Assembly (NCBI RefSeq): GCF_013602415.1
Contig: NZ_WPAG02000002.1
Coordinates: forward strand, 1,054,001 to 1,118,000
From: Rhodococcus sp. B50
Lineage (GTDB): Bacteria; Actinomycetota; Actinomycetes; Mycobacteriales; Mycobacteriaceae
Length of the DNA stretch: 64,000 nucleotides
Reading direction: 5' to 3'
Position 1 is the stretch's first letter; every line of letters starts with the position of its first letter. This document shows, one piece after another, positions 53,243-63,291 of the stretch. The notes below the pieces were generated by a model. That model worked only from the letters and a program-made list of their open reading frames with translations. It was not told where the DNA came from and did no database searches. The translations under genes were made by a program, and so were the position numbers.

Positions 53243-54121
53243 TCAGTTCGCGTGGGCTCGCAGCACATCCACCACTCGGCGAACCGCCGGTGCCGGGTTG
53301 TCGCGGCGCCACGCGAGCGCGATGGGCAGCACCGGACTGTTCCGGAGCGGGACGTACCGCACCCCCGCCACAGTGATGTCCGTAGTCGATGCGACGACGA
53401 CGGCGACCCCGACCCCCGCTCCGACGAGAGCCAGCAAGCTGTACGGATCCGGGGCCTCACGGGCGATCACCGGGGTGAAACCGGCGGAGTGGCACACCGC
53501 GAAGGTCATCTCCCGCACGCTCGAACCGTGAGCGGCCGGATAGACCACGAACCGCTCACCGGCAAGGTCGGCGACGTCGAGTCCCTCCCGCGTCGCCAAT
53601 CGATGGTCGGCCGGTACCGCCACCATGAGCGATTCGTGCCGAACCGTCTCGGTGGCAATGTCCTGCGGCACGGGAAGGCCCACGATCCCCATGTCGAGCA
53701 GTCCCTGCGAGACGAGATCGAGCACTTCTCCCGTGTAGGTCTGCGGACGCAGATCCAGCTCGATTCCCGGATAGCGATCCTCGAGCAACCGGGTCAGCCG
53801 GGAAATCACGGTGTACCCGCTCGCGCCGCCGAAGCCGACGCTCACCACACCGGTCGCACCTGCGGCAGTCGAACGTACCGCGGTCCGCGCGACCTCGACT
53901 TGCGCGGCGATCACGCGCGCGGGCCCGAGCAGCGCCTCGCCCGCCGCCGTGAGCTGCACGGAGCGGGTGGTGCGAGCGAACAACTCGGCTCCCAGTTCGC
54001 GTTCGAGGGCACGAATCGTCTGACTCAGCGGCGACTGGGCGATGTGCAGCCGTTCCGCCGCGCGCCCGAAGTGCAGTTCCTCGGCCACCGCGAGAAACGC
54101 CTGAAACTGCCGAAGTTCCAC
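53243..54121 (-). CDS. LysR-family regulator
   Basis: This 292-residue regulator starts with a LysR helix-turn-helix (LRQFQAFLAVAEELHFGRAA, HIAQSPLSQTIRALERELG) and has a periplasmic-binding-type effector domain. The GTG at 54121 is chosen because it opens the canonical VELRQFQAF start; upstream residues are not family-like. It is divergent from the MHS transporter gene, with an AATC/GATT inverted repeat between, so it likely activates the transporter, acyl-CoA dehydrogenase and CoA-transferase genes. Confidence 0.91.
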   Translation of the reverse strand: MELRQFQAFLAVAEELHFGRAAERLHIAQSPLSQTIRALERELGAELFARTTRSVQLTAAGEALLGPARVIAAQVEVARTAVRSTAAGATGVVSVGFGGASGYTVISRLTRLLEDRYPGIELDLRPQTYTGEVLDLVSQGLLDMGIVGLPVPQDIATETVRHESLMVAVPADHRLATREGLDVADLAGERFVVYPAAHGSSVREMTFAVCHSAGFTPVIAREAPDPYSLLALVGAGVGVAVVVASTTDITVAGVRYVPLRNSPVLPIALAWRRDNPAPAVRRVVDVLRAHAN

Positions 54122-54152
54122 GCCCAACCTCGATTTTGTCGAAGTATCTACA

Positions 54153-54168
54153 TAATCATGCTCGATTA
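54153..54168. promoter_or_regulatory. Possible LysR binding site
   Basis: TAATC, a 6-base spacer and GATTA form a 16-base inverted repeat between the divergent LysR and transporter genes, about 32 bases before the LysR start. It resembles a LysR recognition site. Confidence 0.4.
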
Positions 54169-54262
54169 GGTCTTGGACTTTACACGGTTGTGCCGGTGAT
54201 AGTGATCCACGACTCATTCATCCGCGGACCGAGTCCGCCTGAGACGCCCTCGGAAGTGCAGC

Positions 54263-55627
54263 GTGAATACTCCTTCAGAGCACACCGCGACCCCGTCCCC
54301 ACGCCCGATGCACGACACCCGGGCAGCGCGTCGCGCGGGTGTGACCGCCTTCGTCGGCACCACCATCGAATGGTTCGACTTCTACATCTACGGCACCGCG
54401 TCCGCCCTCGTGCTCGGGGCCCTGTTCTTCCCCGACGCCTCCCCCGCCGTCGGCACGCTCGCCGCCTTCGCGACATTCGCCGTCGGTTTCATCGCCCGGC
54501 CTCTCGGCGGGATCGTCTTCGGCCACTTCGGCGACCGCTTCGGACGGAAGAACGCGGTCATCATCACCCTCGCGCTCATGGGCGCCGGCACCGTCGGCGT
54601 GGGCCTGCTGCCCACCTACGACCAGATCGGGATCTGGGCGCCCATCCTTCTCGTCCTCCTGCGAGTGCTGCAAGGCATCGCGATGGGCGGCGAATGGGGC
54701 GGAGCAGTCCTCATCGCCACCGAGTTCGCCCCACCCGGCAAGAAGGTTCTCTACGGCGCGTTCGCCCAGCAGGGTTCGCCGGTGGGCAATCTCCTTGCCA
54801 CTCTCGCCTTCCTCGGACTCACCGCGATGTCCGATGCCACCTTCGAAGGCTGGGGCTGGCGCATTCCGTTCCTCGCATCCGCCGCTCTGGTGATCGTCGC
54901 CCTCTACATCCGCGTGCGGATCCAGGAAACGCCGGAGATGCGCGTGGCCGCGGCCGCCCAGGAACGCACGAAACTTCCGCTCGTCGAGGTCCTGCGCTCC
55001 CACCCTGCCTCGTTGCTACTCGGCGTCGGTGCCGTGGTGGCGGGCGTGGCGATCACCTATGTCAAGACGACCTTCGCCCTCGCCTGGGCCACCACCGATC
55101 TCGGGTTCACCCGATCGGACTTCCTGCTCGTCATCACCCTCGCCCTGGTCGCGCAGGTGATCGTCCAACCCTTCGGCGCGGTCCTCGCGACCAGGATGGA
55201 CGCACCGCGGGCCGTGCTGTGGATGCTCGTCCCCGAACTCATCGTTCTCCCGCTGATGTTCGTGCTGATCCGCACCGGCTCGCTCACCTGGGCGATCATC
55301 GGCATGGTGCTCGCCACCGCGCCGCACGCGATGTACTACTCGGCGCTCGCCGGCATCCTCGCCCAAGTCTTCCCCACCCACGTGCGCTACACCGGTATCT
55401 CGTTGTCGTACCAGATCTCCACGGCGATCTTCGCCGGCACCGCGCCGATGGCGAGCCAGTTCCTCCTCAACCGCACCGATTCGATCTGGCCGGTCGTCGG
55501 ACTCGGGATCGGATATGTGCTGCTCTCCTTGGTCTGCATGACCGCCCTGCTCAAACACGCACCGATCACCACCGAGCCCGACGAACGACTCACCGCCGCC
55601 GCCCGGACGACGGCCGACGCCTCCTGA
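54263..55627 (+). CDS. MHS-family metabolite:H+ symporter
   Basis: This 454-residue, 12-helix transporter is of the metabolite:H+ symporter type. The family signature is FVGTTIEWFDFYIYGTASAL in helix 1, then GHFGDRFGRKNAVIITL after helix 2 and LRVLQGIAMGGEWGGA. Relatives carry shikimate, citrate, alpha-ketoglutarate or betaine-like solutes. Its GTG start lies 141 bases from the divergent LysR gene. The next gene begins 16 bases on, so transport is coupled to the CoA-linked enzymes. Confidence 0.9.
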   Translation: MNTPSEHTATPSPRPMHDTRAARRAGVTAFVGTTIEWFDFYIYGTASALVLGALFFPDASPAVGTLAAFATFAVGFIARPLGGIVFGHFGDRFGRKNAVIITLALMGAGTVGVGLLPTYDQIGIWAPILLVLLRVLQGIAMGGEWGGAVLIATEFAPPGKKVLYGAFAQQGSPVGNLLATLAFLGLTAMSDATFEGWGWRIPFLASAALVIVALYIRVRIQETPEMRVAAAAQERTKLPLVEVLRSHPASLLLGVGAVVAGVAITYVKTTFALAWATTDLGFTRSDFLLVITLALVAQVIVQPFGAVLATRMDAPRAVLWMLVPELIVLPLMFVLIRTGSLTWAIIGMVLATAPHAMYYSALAGILAQVFPTHVRYTGISLSYQISTAIFAGTAPMASQFLLNRTDSIWPVVGLGIGYVLLSLVCMTALLKHAPITTEPDERLTAAARTTADAS

Positions 55628-55643
55628 CACCGAACGGACGATC

Positions 55644-57347
55644 ATGAACTACGCCCACACCGACCCGTCCCTGCATGCGGTACTCGACCGCTGGATCTCC
55701 GACACCGACCGCCCCCTGACCGACCGCCTTCTCGAGCGCCTGGGTGCCGATGCCGCCGACCGTCTCGATGCGCTCGCGGCCACGGCGAACGCCCATCCGC
55801 CGGTGCTGCACCAGTACGACCCCGACGGCGAGCGTATCGACCGCATCGAGTACCACCCCGCCTATCTCGAACTGTGCCGCGCCGTCTACAGCGAGTACGG
55901 CCTCTCGGCACTGTCACACCGCCCGATCCACGGCTGGACGGACACACCCCCGCATCTCGTCAAGTACCTGGCGTCGTATCTGTTCGTGCAGGCCGAATTC
56001 GGCCTCGCCTGCCCGGTGTCGATGACCGACGCAGCCGCGCGGACCCTGCGGTTGTTCGGTGACCCCGAGGTGTTCGGGCCGTGGATCGACGGCCTGACCT
56101 CCACCGATCCAGGCGCCGCCCTGACGGGCGCGATGTTCATGACCGAGACCCAGGCGGGCACCGACATCGCGAAGACCGAGACGCGTGCCGAATTCGACGG
56201 AACCGTATGGCGATTGACCGGACGCAAGTGGTTCGCCTCCAACCCGGATGCCGATGTCGTGATCACCCTCGCGCGCTTCCCCGGCGGCGATGAGAACTCG
56301 ACCCGCGGGGTGGGAATGTTCATGCTGCCCAAGCGACTTCCCGACGGCAGCCGGAATTCGTACACGATCGACCGGCTCAAGGACAAGCTCGGCACCCGCT
56401 CGATGCCCAGTGGTGAGGTCACCCTGCACGGCGCCTACGCCCTGCCGGTCGGCGACCTCGAACGCGGATTCCGGCAGATGACGGAGATGCTCAACACCTC
56501 CCGCCTGTCGAACGCGATGCGCTCGAGCGCCCTGATACGCCGCGCCGTGCGCGACGCAGTCACCCACACCAAGGAACGGGAGGTCTTCGGCAAGTCATTG
56601 TTCGATCAACCGCTCATGCGCGCCACCCTGCTGCCGCTGTTGCTGGACGCCGAAGCCGCTCTCGCGCTCGTCGCCTACAGCGGCGCGACCCTCGACCGCG
56701 CCGACCACGGTGACGAGCAGGCCCGCAGTGTCGTCCGAATCCTCACACCCGTCGCCAAGCATTACATCTGCAAGCGCGCCCGCACCGTCACCGGTGAGGC
56801 GATGGAGATCCGGGGTGGCTGCGGCTACATCGAGGACCGTGCGTTCGCCCGCCTCGTCCGCGACTCGCATCTCGGATCGATCTGGGAGGGTTCGAGCAAC
56901 GTCATCGCGCTCGACGTGCTGCGGTCGATGCGCAAGAGCGGCGCGCACCGTGTCCTCGCCGACGCCCAACGCGACCTGCTCGACGCGGCGCACCCGGAGT
57001 GCGCCCCGGCCGTCGCGGCACTACGGGAACGATGGGATGCGCTCGAGGCGCGTGGAGAAGACCTGCTCGCCGGTGGCGATGCGCACGCCCAGATCCGGTG
57101 CGCCACCTACACCGACGATCTCGCACGGACCGTGATGGCCACTCTGCTCGTGGACCTGGCATCACACCGAATCGAGCGCGGTCTCGGTCACCGCTCACTG
57201 CTCGTCGCCCATGCCTACCTCGACCGTCTCGCCGACGAACCCAATGCGGCCGCTCTCGACCACCTGGCTGCGATCGCCGACGGCACCGACGTCGCCCCGT
57301 CCGTCGCCGCCGCTGCGGCACCGACCGCACCGACAGGAGCACGATGA
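55644..57347 (+). CDS. AidB-like acyl-CoA dehydrogenase
   Basis: This 567-residue flavoprotein has an N-terminal extension of about 130 residues. Acyl-CoA dehydrogenase motifs are MTETQAGTDIAKTETRA, WRLTGRKWFASNPDADV, MEIRGGCGYIEDRAFARLVR and GSIWEGSSNVIALDVLR. The length and Arg-rich ends match the AidB subgroup. It could desaturate a CoA ester made by the next gene. Its stop overlaps the CaiB-type start (ATGATGA). Confidence 0.87.
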   Translation: MNYAHTDPSLHAVLDRWISDTDRPLTDRLLERLGADAADRLDALAATANAHPPVLHQYDPDGERIDRIEYHPAYLELCRAVYSEYGLSALSHRPIHGWTDTPPHLVKYLASYLFVQAEFGLACPVSMTDAAARTLRLFGDPEVFGPWIDGLTSTDPGAALTGAMFMTETQAGTDIAKTETRAEFDGTVWRLTGRKWFASNPDADVVITLARFPGGDENSTRGVGMFMLPKRLPDGSRNSYTIDRLKDKLGTRSMPSGEVTLHGAYALPVGDLERGFRQMTEMLNTSRLSNAMRSSALIRRAVRDAVTHTKEREVFGKSLFDQPLMRATLLPLLLDAEAALALVAYSGATLDRADHGDEQARSVVRILTPVAKHYICKRARTVTGEAMEIRGGCGYIEDRAFARLVRDSHLGSIWEGSSNVIALDVLRSMRKSGAHRVLADAQRDLLDAAHPECAPAVAALRERWDALEARGEDLLAGGDAHAQIRCATYTDDLARTVMATLLVDLASHRIERGLGHRSLLVAHAYLDRLADEPNAAALDHLAAIADGTDVAPSVAAAAAPTAPTGAR

Positions 57348-58525
57348 TGACTGCGAACCCCGCTACCGGCCCCGCCCCGCTCGCCGGCATCAAGGTCCTC
57401 GACCTGTCGAAGATCCTCGCCGGACCGTACGCGACCATGTCGTTCGCCGACCTCGGCGCCGATGTCACCAAGGTCGAACACCCCGACGGCGGCGACCCCA
57501 CTCGGATGTGGGGGCCACCCTTCGTCGGCGACGACGCAACCTACTATCTCGCGGTCAACCGCGGCAAGAAGTCGGCGACCATCGATCTCAAATCCGCGGA
57601 AGGGCAGCGGATCGTGCACCGCATGCTCGCCGACGCCGACGTCGTGGTCGAGAACTTCAAGCCCGGCAGCGGGCTGCAGAAGATCTTCGACTACCGTGCC
57701 CTGTCCGAACAGCATCCACACCTGATCGTGTTGCACATCTCCGCGTTCGGTGACGAAGGTCCGCTGGCCGACCAGCCCGGCTACGACATGGTCGCCCAGG
57801 CCGCCGGCGGTCTGATGTCGCTGACCGGGGAACCGAACGGCGCGCCGATGAAGGCCGGCTACGCGATGGGCGATCTCGGTGCAGCCCTGTTCGGGGTGAT
57901 CGGGGTGCTCGCCGCGCTGGTCGAACGCGCTCGCACCGGCCGCGGCCAGTACGTCACCACGTCGCTGTTCGAATGCCAGCTGGCGATGCACGTCAACTGG
58001 GCGACCAACTACTTCGCCACCCGGGAGCGACCGTACGCCCTGGGGTCGGCGCACCCCAATCTCGCGCCCTACCAGGCGTATCCGGCGAGCGATGGCCACT
58101 TCGTCGTCGCGGTCGGGAACGACGGATTGTGGGAGAAGCTGTGCGCGGCACTGGGACGGCCCGAGCTTGCGACCGATGCGCGGTTCCTCCGCAACCGCGA
58201 TCGCATCGAGCATCGCAGCGAACTCGACGAGGTCCTCACCGAGGCATTCGCCATCGGGACGGTCGAACATTGGTGCCGGGTCCTCGAGGGACACGGCGTG
58301 CCGGTCTCCCCCATCCGGCATCTCGACGAGATCTACAGCGACCCGCACACCGCCGCGATCGGCATGGTCGGCACCGTCGACCATGCGTCGGGTCCGCTCG
58401 AACAGATCGCCTTCCCGGTCAATTTCGGTGGGCAGCGACCGCCGCTGCGGTCGGCACCGCCGCTGCACGGAGAACACACCGGCGAGATCCTCGCGGGATA
58501 TCAGGAGGTCTCCCTTCCGTCCTAG
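57344..58525 (+). CDS. CaiB/BaiF-family CoA-transferase
   Basis: This 393-residue CoA-transferase follows the family pattern: GIKVLDLSKILAGPYATMSF, DLGADVTKVEHPDGGDPTR, ENFKPGSGLQKI and PGYDMVAQAAGGLMSLTGEP. The catalytic Asp is in GYAMGDLGAALFG. It moves CoA between carboxylic acids, so it probably activates the acid imported by the MHS transporter for the acyl-CoA dehydrogenase. It ends the operon; a stem-loop follows. Confidence 0.92.
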   Translation: MMTANPATGPAPLAGIKVLDLSKILAGPYATMSFADLGADVTKVEHPDGGDPTRMWGPPFVGDDATYYLAVNRGKKSATIDLKSAEGQRIVHRMLADADVVVENFKPGSGLQKIFDYRALSEQHPHLIVLHISAFGDEGPLADQPGYDMVAQAAGGLMSLTGEPNGAPMKAGYAMGDLGAALFGVIGVLAALVERARTGRGQYVTTSLFECQLAMHVNWATNYFATRERPYALGSAHPNLAPYQAYPASDGHFVVAVGNDGLWEKLCAALGRPELATDARFLRNRDRIEHRSELDEVLTEAFAIGTVEHWCRVLEGHGVPVSPIRHLDEIYSDPHTAAIGMVGTVDHASGPLEQIAFPVNFGGQRPPLRSAPPLHGEHTGEILAGYQEVSLPS

Positions 58526-58550
58526 CGACGAGCGTCTCGAATATCGCTGA

Positions 58551-58588
58551 CCTACGGCCGTTTCCGATCGATCGGGAACGGCCGTAGG
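58551..58588 (+). terminator. Stem-loop after the CoA-transferase gene
   Basis: CCTACGGCCGTTTCC and GGGAACGGCCGTAGG pair over 15 positions with one wobble and enclose an 8-base loop, 25 bases after the stop. No T-run follows. Confidence 0.7.
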
Positions 58589-58702
58589 ACTGGTCGGCCA
58601 TGAACGGCGGTGGCGGCCTCCCACTGCGGGTGTTGCCGGGGTCACGCAGTGCGGCAGCACTTCTGAGGCCGACGCGTCCGGATTTCTCCGCGATACGCGG
58701 GG

Positions 58703-58718
58703 GTAACGTCGGCGAAAC
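58703..58718 (+). promoter_or_regulatory. GlnR-type box upstream of ureA
   Basis: GTAAC, six bases and GAAAC match one half of the actinobacterial GlnR consensus (gTnAC-n6-GaAAC). It lies 60 bases before ureA. GlnR is known to regulate urease genes in streptomycetes and mycobacteria, so nitrogen control of this operon is likely. Confidence 0.7.
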
Positions 58719-58778
58719 AAGAGCCGCGCATGATCGGCATCGATTGCACGACCGCCGACTCGCACGAAAGAACGACAT

Positions 58779-59081
58779 ATGCAGCTGACTCCCGCCGACA
58801 CCGAGAAACTCCTTCTGGCCGTCGCCGGCATGGTGGCGCGCGACCGGCGGGACCGCGGCATCCGACTGAACTATCCCGAAGCCGTTGCCCTGTTGTCCAC
58901 CTGGGTGATCGAACGGGCGCGCGAAGGCGCCGACGTCGCCGACCTCATGGTGAAGGGCCGCGAGGTCCTCGCCCGCGACGAGGTCATGGACGGTGTCGCC
59001 GAGATGCTGACCGACGTGCAGGTCGAGGCCACTTTCCCGGACGGACGCAAGCTCGTCACGATCCACCACCCGATTTCCTGA
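58779..59081 (+). CDS. ureA: Urease gamma subunit
   Basis: This 100-residue small structural subunit of urease, which hydrolyses urea to ammonia and carbamate, has the family pattern [39 protein letters not shown] and [20 protein letters not shown]. Length equals the normal UreA. It is first in the operon and is followed by ureB after 13 bases. Only 60 bases separate its start from the GlnR box. Confidence 0.97.
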   Translation: MQLTPADTEKLLLAVAGMVARDRRDRGIRLNYPEAVALLSTWVIERAREGADVADLMVKGREVLARDEVMDGVAEMLTDVQVEATFPDGRKLVTIHHPIS

Positions 59082-59094
59082 AAGGAGCTCCGAC

Positions 59095-59424
59095 ATGGCA
59101 TCCGGACCGACTTCGGGACCCGGAGCGATTCGCGTCGCCGAGGGCTCCCTCACCCTCAACGCGGACCGCTCCGACGACGAGCGCATCACCCTGGTCTTCC
59201 TCAACACCGGTGACCGTCCCATCCAGATCGGCTCGCACATCCACCTGCCGGACGCGAACGCGGCCCTCGAATTCGACCGCGAACGCGCGCAGGGCTTCCG
59301 TCTGGACATCCCGTCGGGGACCTCGCAGCGCTTCGAACCCGGCAGCAGCCGCGAACTGGACGCCGTCGCCCTCCGCGGGCGACGCGTCGTGCCCGGCATC
59401 CGAGTGCGGAAGCAGGAGGACTGA
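59095..59424 (+). CDS. ureB: Urease beta subunit
   Basis: This 109-residue beta subunit has [60 protein letters not shown] and the C-terminal GRRVVPGIR. The His-rich SHIHLPD is a family mark. It follows ureA with AAGGAG and precedes ureC by 4 bases, in the usual order for actinobacterial ureases. Confidence 0.96.
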   Translation: MASGPTSGPGAIRVAEGSLTLNADRSDDERITLVFLNTGDRPIQIGSHIHLPDANAALEFDRERAQGFRLDIPSGTSQRFEPGSSRELDAVALRGRRVVPGIRVRKQED

Positions 59425-59428
59425 GAAC

Positions 59429-61129
59429 ATGGAGATCACACGCGCCGAGTACGCGGCACTGTACGGACCGACGGTCGGCGACCAGGTACGCCTGGGCGAC
59501 ACCGACCTGTGGATCCAGATCGAGAAGGACCGCACCTTCGGCGGAGAGGAAGCCGTCTTCGGTGGCGGCAAGTCCATCCGCGAATCGATGGCCCAGGGCG
59601 TGACGACCCGGGCCGAAGGTGCTCCCGACACCGTCATCACGAACGTGATCGTGCTGGACTGGTGGGGAATCGTGCGCTCCGACGTCGGTATCCGCGACGG
59701 TCGCATCGTCGCTCTCGGCCGCGCCGGCAACCCGGACATCGCCGACGGCGTGCACCCGAAGCTGCAGATCGGCCCGTCCACCGACGTCATCTCCGGTGAA
59801 GGGCGCATCCTCACCGCGGGCGCGTTCGACTCGCACGTGCACCTGCTGTCGCCGTCGCAGATCGTCGAGGCACTCGCCACCGGCATCACCACGATCGCCG
59901 GCGGCGGAACCGGTCCGTCCGAAGGATCGAAGGCCACCACCGTCACGCCGGGCCCGTGGCATCTGATGCAGATGCACCGCGCGCTCGACGTGCTGCCGGT
60001 GAACGTGCTGCTGCTCGGGAAGGGCAACACCGTCTCCGACGAGGGGCTGCGCGAGCAGGCCCTGGCCGGTGCCGCCGGGTACAAGGTGCACGAGGACTGG
60101 GGCTCGACACCGGCCGCCATCGATGCGGCGTTGCGCGCGGCCGACGAGCACGGACTGCAGGTTGCGCTGCATTCGGACTCGCTCAACGAGGCGGGCTTCG
60201 TGGAGAGCACCCTCGCCGCGATCGGCGGGCGCTCGATCCACGCCTTCCACGTCGAAGGCGCAGGCGGCGGGCACGCCCCGGACATCCTGAGCATCGCCGC
60301 GTTGCCGCACATCATCCCGGGCTCGACGAACCCGACGTTGCCGCACACGATCAACACCGTCGACGAGCACCTCGATATGCTGATGGTCTGCCATCACCTC
60401 AACCCGGCCGTCCCGGAGGACCTCGCGTTCGCCGAGTCCCGTATCCGGGCCACCACCATCGCGGCCGAGGACATCCTGCACGACATGGGCGCGCTGTCGA
60501 TCACCTCGTCCGACGCCCAGGCGATGGGCCGCATCGGCGAGGTCATCACCCGCACCTGGCAGGTCGCGCACGTGATGAAGAACCGGCGCGGGGCGCTCGG
60601 CGGCGGCATGCCCGCCGACAACGAACGGGCCCGCCGCTACGTCGCGAAGTACACGATCAACCCCGCGATCGCGCACGGCGTCGACCACGAACTCGGTTCG
60701 ATCGAGGAGGGCAAGCTCGCCGACCTCGTGCTGTGGGATCCGAAGTTCTTCGGGATCCGGCCGTTGCTGGTCATCAAGGGTGGATCGATCGCCTGGGCGG
60801 CGCTCGGCGACCCGAACGCGTCGATCCCGACGCCGCAGCCGGTGCTGCAGCGACCCGCATTCGGTGATGCGCTCGCCTCGCACACGTCGGTGTCGTTCGT
60901 CTCACCCGCCGCCCTCGACGACGGGCTCGAGGAACGACTCGGATTGCGCCGGAAGCTGTTGCCGTTGCACCCCACTCGGCACATCGGCAAGGCCGACATG
61001 AAACAGAACGACGTGCTGCCGCACATCGAGATCCGTCCCGACACCTTCGACATCGACATCGACGGCGAACGGGTCGTTCCGGCGCCGGCCACCGAACTGC
61101 CGCTCGCGCAGCTGTATTCGATGTTCTGA
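59429..61129 (+). CDS. ureC: Urease alpha subunit (catalytic)
   Basis: The dinickel site of this 566-residue catalytic subunit is visible: His136 and His138 in [10 protein letters not shown], the carbamylated Lys219 in [10 protein letters not shown], His in [12 protein letters not shown] and Asp in SSDAQAMGR; the flap His lies in VCHHLNP. Length is normal. The ATG at 59429 starts [20 protein letters not shown]. Its stop overlaps the ureF ATG (TGATG region). The preceding Ser-Val in DSHVH replaces the more usual Thr-Ile. Confidence 0.97.
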   Translation: MEITRAEYAALYGPTVGDQVRLGDTDLWIQIEKDRTFGGEEAVFGGGKSIRESMAQGVTTRAEGAPDTVITNVIVLDWWGIVRSDVGIRDGRIVALGRAGNPDIADGVHPKLQIGPSTDVISGEGRILTAGAFDSHVHLLSPSQIVEALATGITTIAGGGTGPSEGSKATTVTPGPWHLMQMHRALDVLPVNVLLLGKGNTVSDEGLREQALAGAAGYKVHEDWGSTPAAIDAALRAADEHGLQVALHSDSLNEAGFVESTLAAIGGRSIHAFHVEGAGGGHAPDILSIAALPHIIPGSTNPTLPHTINTVDEHLDMLMVCHHLNPAVPEDLAFAESRIRATTIAAEDILHDMGALSITSSDAQAMGRIGEVITRTWQVAHVMKNRRGALGGGMPADNERARRYVAKYTINPAIAHGVDHELGSIEEGKLADLVLWDPKFFGIRPLLVIKGGSIAWAALGDPNASIPTPQPVLQRPAFGDALASHTSVSFVSPAALDDGLEERLGLRRKLLPLHPTRHIGKADMKQNDVLPHIEIRPDTFDIDIDGERVVPAPATELPLAQLYSMF

Positions 61130-61824
61130 TGTTGCCCGGCACTCTCTCCCCCACCACGGTGCTGCTCCTCCTCGCGGACGGGCGCGCACCGGTCGGCGGG
61201 AACGTCAACTCGGGTGGGCTCGAACCCGCGCTCCAGGGTGGGATGTCGCCGACCGAGGTGCGTCGCTTTCTCGTCGCACGGTTGCGCACCTCGGCGGCGG
61301 TCGAGGCCGGTGTCGCCGTGGTGACCCGGCACGCGGTGGACTCCGATGCCGGAGCCGTCCTGGCATTGCGGATCGACGAGATCGAGGACCACTGGGCGGC
61401 GCGCACTCCGGGTCCGGCCCAGCGCGATGCGTCCCGGTTGCTGGCCCGCGGCTATCTGCGACTGGCTCGGAACCTGTGGCCCTCCACCGTTCTCGACGAT
61501 CTCGACGCCCGAACCCCGCGGCCCTCGCGGGGGCTGGTCGTCGGAGCCATCGCGGCGCTCGCTCACATCCCGACGATCGACACCGTCCGGCTGGTGCTGT
61601 ACGAGGAGGCGCAGGCGATCGTCGCGGCGTTCCTCAAACTGCACCCCACCGACCCGGCCACCGGTTCGCGATGGGCGCTCGAGGCCTGCGCCCATCTCGA
61701 ACCCCTCATCGCCGAGCTGTCTGCTCTCACCGATCCAGCGGACATCCCGGCCACCGGTGGTCCCCAGACCGAACTGTGGGCCGAGGCCCACGCATCCGCT
61801 CCAGAAAGGCTGTTCCGTGCCTGA
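61129..61824 (+). CDS. ureF: Urease accessory protein UreF
   Basis: This 231-residue accessory protein helps UreG and UreD load nickel into urease. It shows the typical low conservation, with [20 protein letters not shown] near the start (the UreF glycine-rich loop) and helical repeats. The start ATG overlaps the ureC stop, and its end overlaps ureG by 8 bases. The context fixes the assignment. Confidence 0.92.
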   Translation: MLPGTLSPTTVLLLLADGRAPVGGNVNSGGLEPALQGGMSPTEVRRFLVARLRTSAAVEAGVAVVTRHAVDSDAGAVLALRIDEIEDHWAARTPGPAQRDASRLLARGYLRLARNLWPSTVLDDLDARTPRPSRGLVVGAIAALAHIPTIDTVRLVLYEEAQAIVAAFLKLHPTDPATGSRWALEACAHLEPLIAELSALTDPADIPATGGPQTELWAEAHASAPERLFRA

Positions 61825-62557
61825 ACACACCACCAACCGTTCGCTCCGTCTCGGCGTCGCCGGGCCCGTCGGCACGGGCAAGAGCTCGCTGATCGCGACC
61901 ATCTGCCGCACTCTCGCGTCCGAACTGCAGCTCGGTGTGATCACCAACGACATCTACACCGACGAGGACGCCCGCTTCCTCCGCTCGGCCGGCGTGCTCG
62001 ATCCCGAGCGCATCCGCGCGGTGGAGACCGGTGCGTGCCCGCACACCGCGATCCGCGACGACGTGACCATGAACCTGCTGGCCGTCGAGGATCTCGAGCG
62101 CGACTTCGCGCCGCTCGACGTGGTGCTGGTGGAGAGCGGCGGCGACAACCTCACCGCGACGTTCTCCCCCGCGCTCGTCGATGCGCAGATCTTCGTGCTC
62201 GACGTCGCCGGTGGTGGCGACGTCGCCCGCAAGGGCGGTCCCGGCATCAGCCGCGCCGACCTGCTCGTGGTGAACAAGACCGATCTGTCCCCCTACGTGG
62301 GTGTCGACGTGCCGCAGATGGTCGCCGACGCCGAGAAGGCCCGCGAGGGCGGACCGGTGCTGGCGCTGTCCCGGACCGACGCCGCATCCGTGCAGGCGCT
62401 CGGCGACTGGGTCCGCGAGATGCTGGCAGCCCACCGCGCCGGGTCGCACACCCCGGTCGATCCCGGCCCGATGGCTCCGCACTTCCACGCCGACGACGAC
62501 CACGATCACGATCACGATCACGGGCACAGCCACACCGTCGCACACACGCACGACTGA
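61817..62557 (+). CDS. ureG: Urease accessory GTPase UreG with His-rich tail
   Basis: This 246-residue GTPase drives nickel insertion. It has the P-loop [10 protein letters not shown], metal and guanine-region residues in [11 protein letters not shown] and the base-recognition motif VVNKTDL. A C-terminal tail [18 protein letters not shown], rich in His and Asp, would bind nickel; in many bacteria this role belongs to UreE, which I do not see in the window. The GTG at 61817 is chosen as it opens the GTPase; it overlaps ureF by 8 bases. Confidence 0.95.
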   Translation: MPEHTTNRSLRLGVAGPVGTGKSSLIATICRTLASELQLGVITNDIYTDEDARFLRSAGVLDPERIRAVETGACPHTAIRDDVTMNLLAVEDLERDFAPLDVVLVESGGDNLTATFSPALVDAQIFVLDVAGGGDVARKGGPGISRADLLVVNKTDLSPYVGVDVPQMVADAEKAREGGPVLALSRTDAASVQALGDWVREMLAAHRAGSHTPVDPGPMAPHFHADDDHDHDHDHGHSHTVAHTHD

Positions 62558-62559
62558 TC

Positions 62560-63291
62560 ATGTCCCGCACCACGATCCGCATCGACCGTGCTCCGGGCCG
62601 GGCACGCCTGACCCTGCGGGCGGGCATGCTCGTCCCCCGCACGGTCGAGGTCGGTCCGGACCACGCGCGTGTCGCCCTCGTCGCCGCCGGCGCGTTGTTG
62701 CTCGGTGGTGACTCGGTGACCGTCGACGTCCACGTCGACGCCGGGTGCACACTCGAACTGCAGGACATCGGTGGCACCGTCGCCTACGACGCCGACAACC
62801 GGCTGTCCCGGTGGGACGTGCGGATCACCGTCGCCGAGGGCGGCACCCTCGTCTGGGACACCTACCCGTTCGTGATCTCCACCGGTGCGCGCGTGCACCG
62901 CGACACCCGGATCGAACTCGCCTCCGAGGCCGCCGCGAGCATGCGGGAGACCCTTGTCCTCGGGCGCCACGGAGAAACCGGGGGTGCGATCCGCAGCCGT
63001 ACCTCGGTCACTCTCGATCGTCGTCCCCTCTTCGTCGAGGAGTTGTACGCGCACGGCGCGTTCCCCGAACCGGGGATCTTCGGTTCCGCGCGGGTGCACG
63101 ACGTCGTCGCAACCTACGGACGACGCATCGAGGGCGACAGTGTCGTCCAGCTCGAAGGGCCCGGCAGCCTGCTGCGGTTCCTCGGCACCCACGCCCACTC
63201 CTCGCCGCTCGAGTCGACCTGGCGCTCCTGGCGCTCCACACACGTTCACCCGTCCACCCTCGAAGGGAGTCTCACCCATGCACGTCCCTGA
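62560..63291 (+). CDS. ureD: Urease accessory protein UreD
   Basis: This 243-residue accessory protein forms the UreDFG complex that activates apo-urease. Blocks are LTLRAGMLVPRTVEVGPDHA, LLGGDSVTVDVHVDAG and LVWDTYPFVISTGARVHRDT, typical of UreD/UreH. It lies 2 bases after ureG and its last codons overlap the next gene's start. Placing ureD last is common in actinobacterial ureABCFGD operons. Confidence 0.93.
   Translation: MSRTTIRIDRAPGRARLTLRAGMLVPRTVEVGPDHARVALVAAGALLLGGDSVTVDVHVDAGCTLELQDIGGTVAYDADNRLSRWDVRITVAEGGTLVWDTYPFVISTGARVHRDTRIELASEAAASMRETLVLGRHGETGGAIRSRTSVTLDRRPLFVEELYAHGAFPEPGIFGSARVHDVVATYGRRIEGDSVVQLEGPGSLLRFLGTHAHSSPLESTWRSWRSTHVHPSTLEGSLTHARP

Noticed and set aside
62470..62557. 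His/Asp-rich 3' end of ureG as a simple-repeat artefact
   Set aside because: His-rich tails are known in UreG proteins, and the frame and the downstream ureD start both remain intact.
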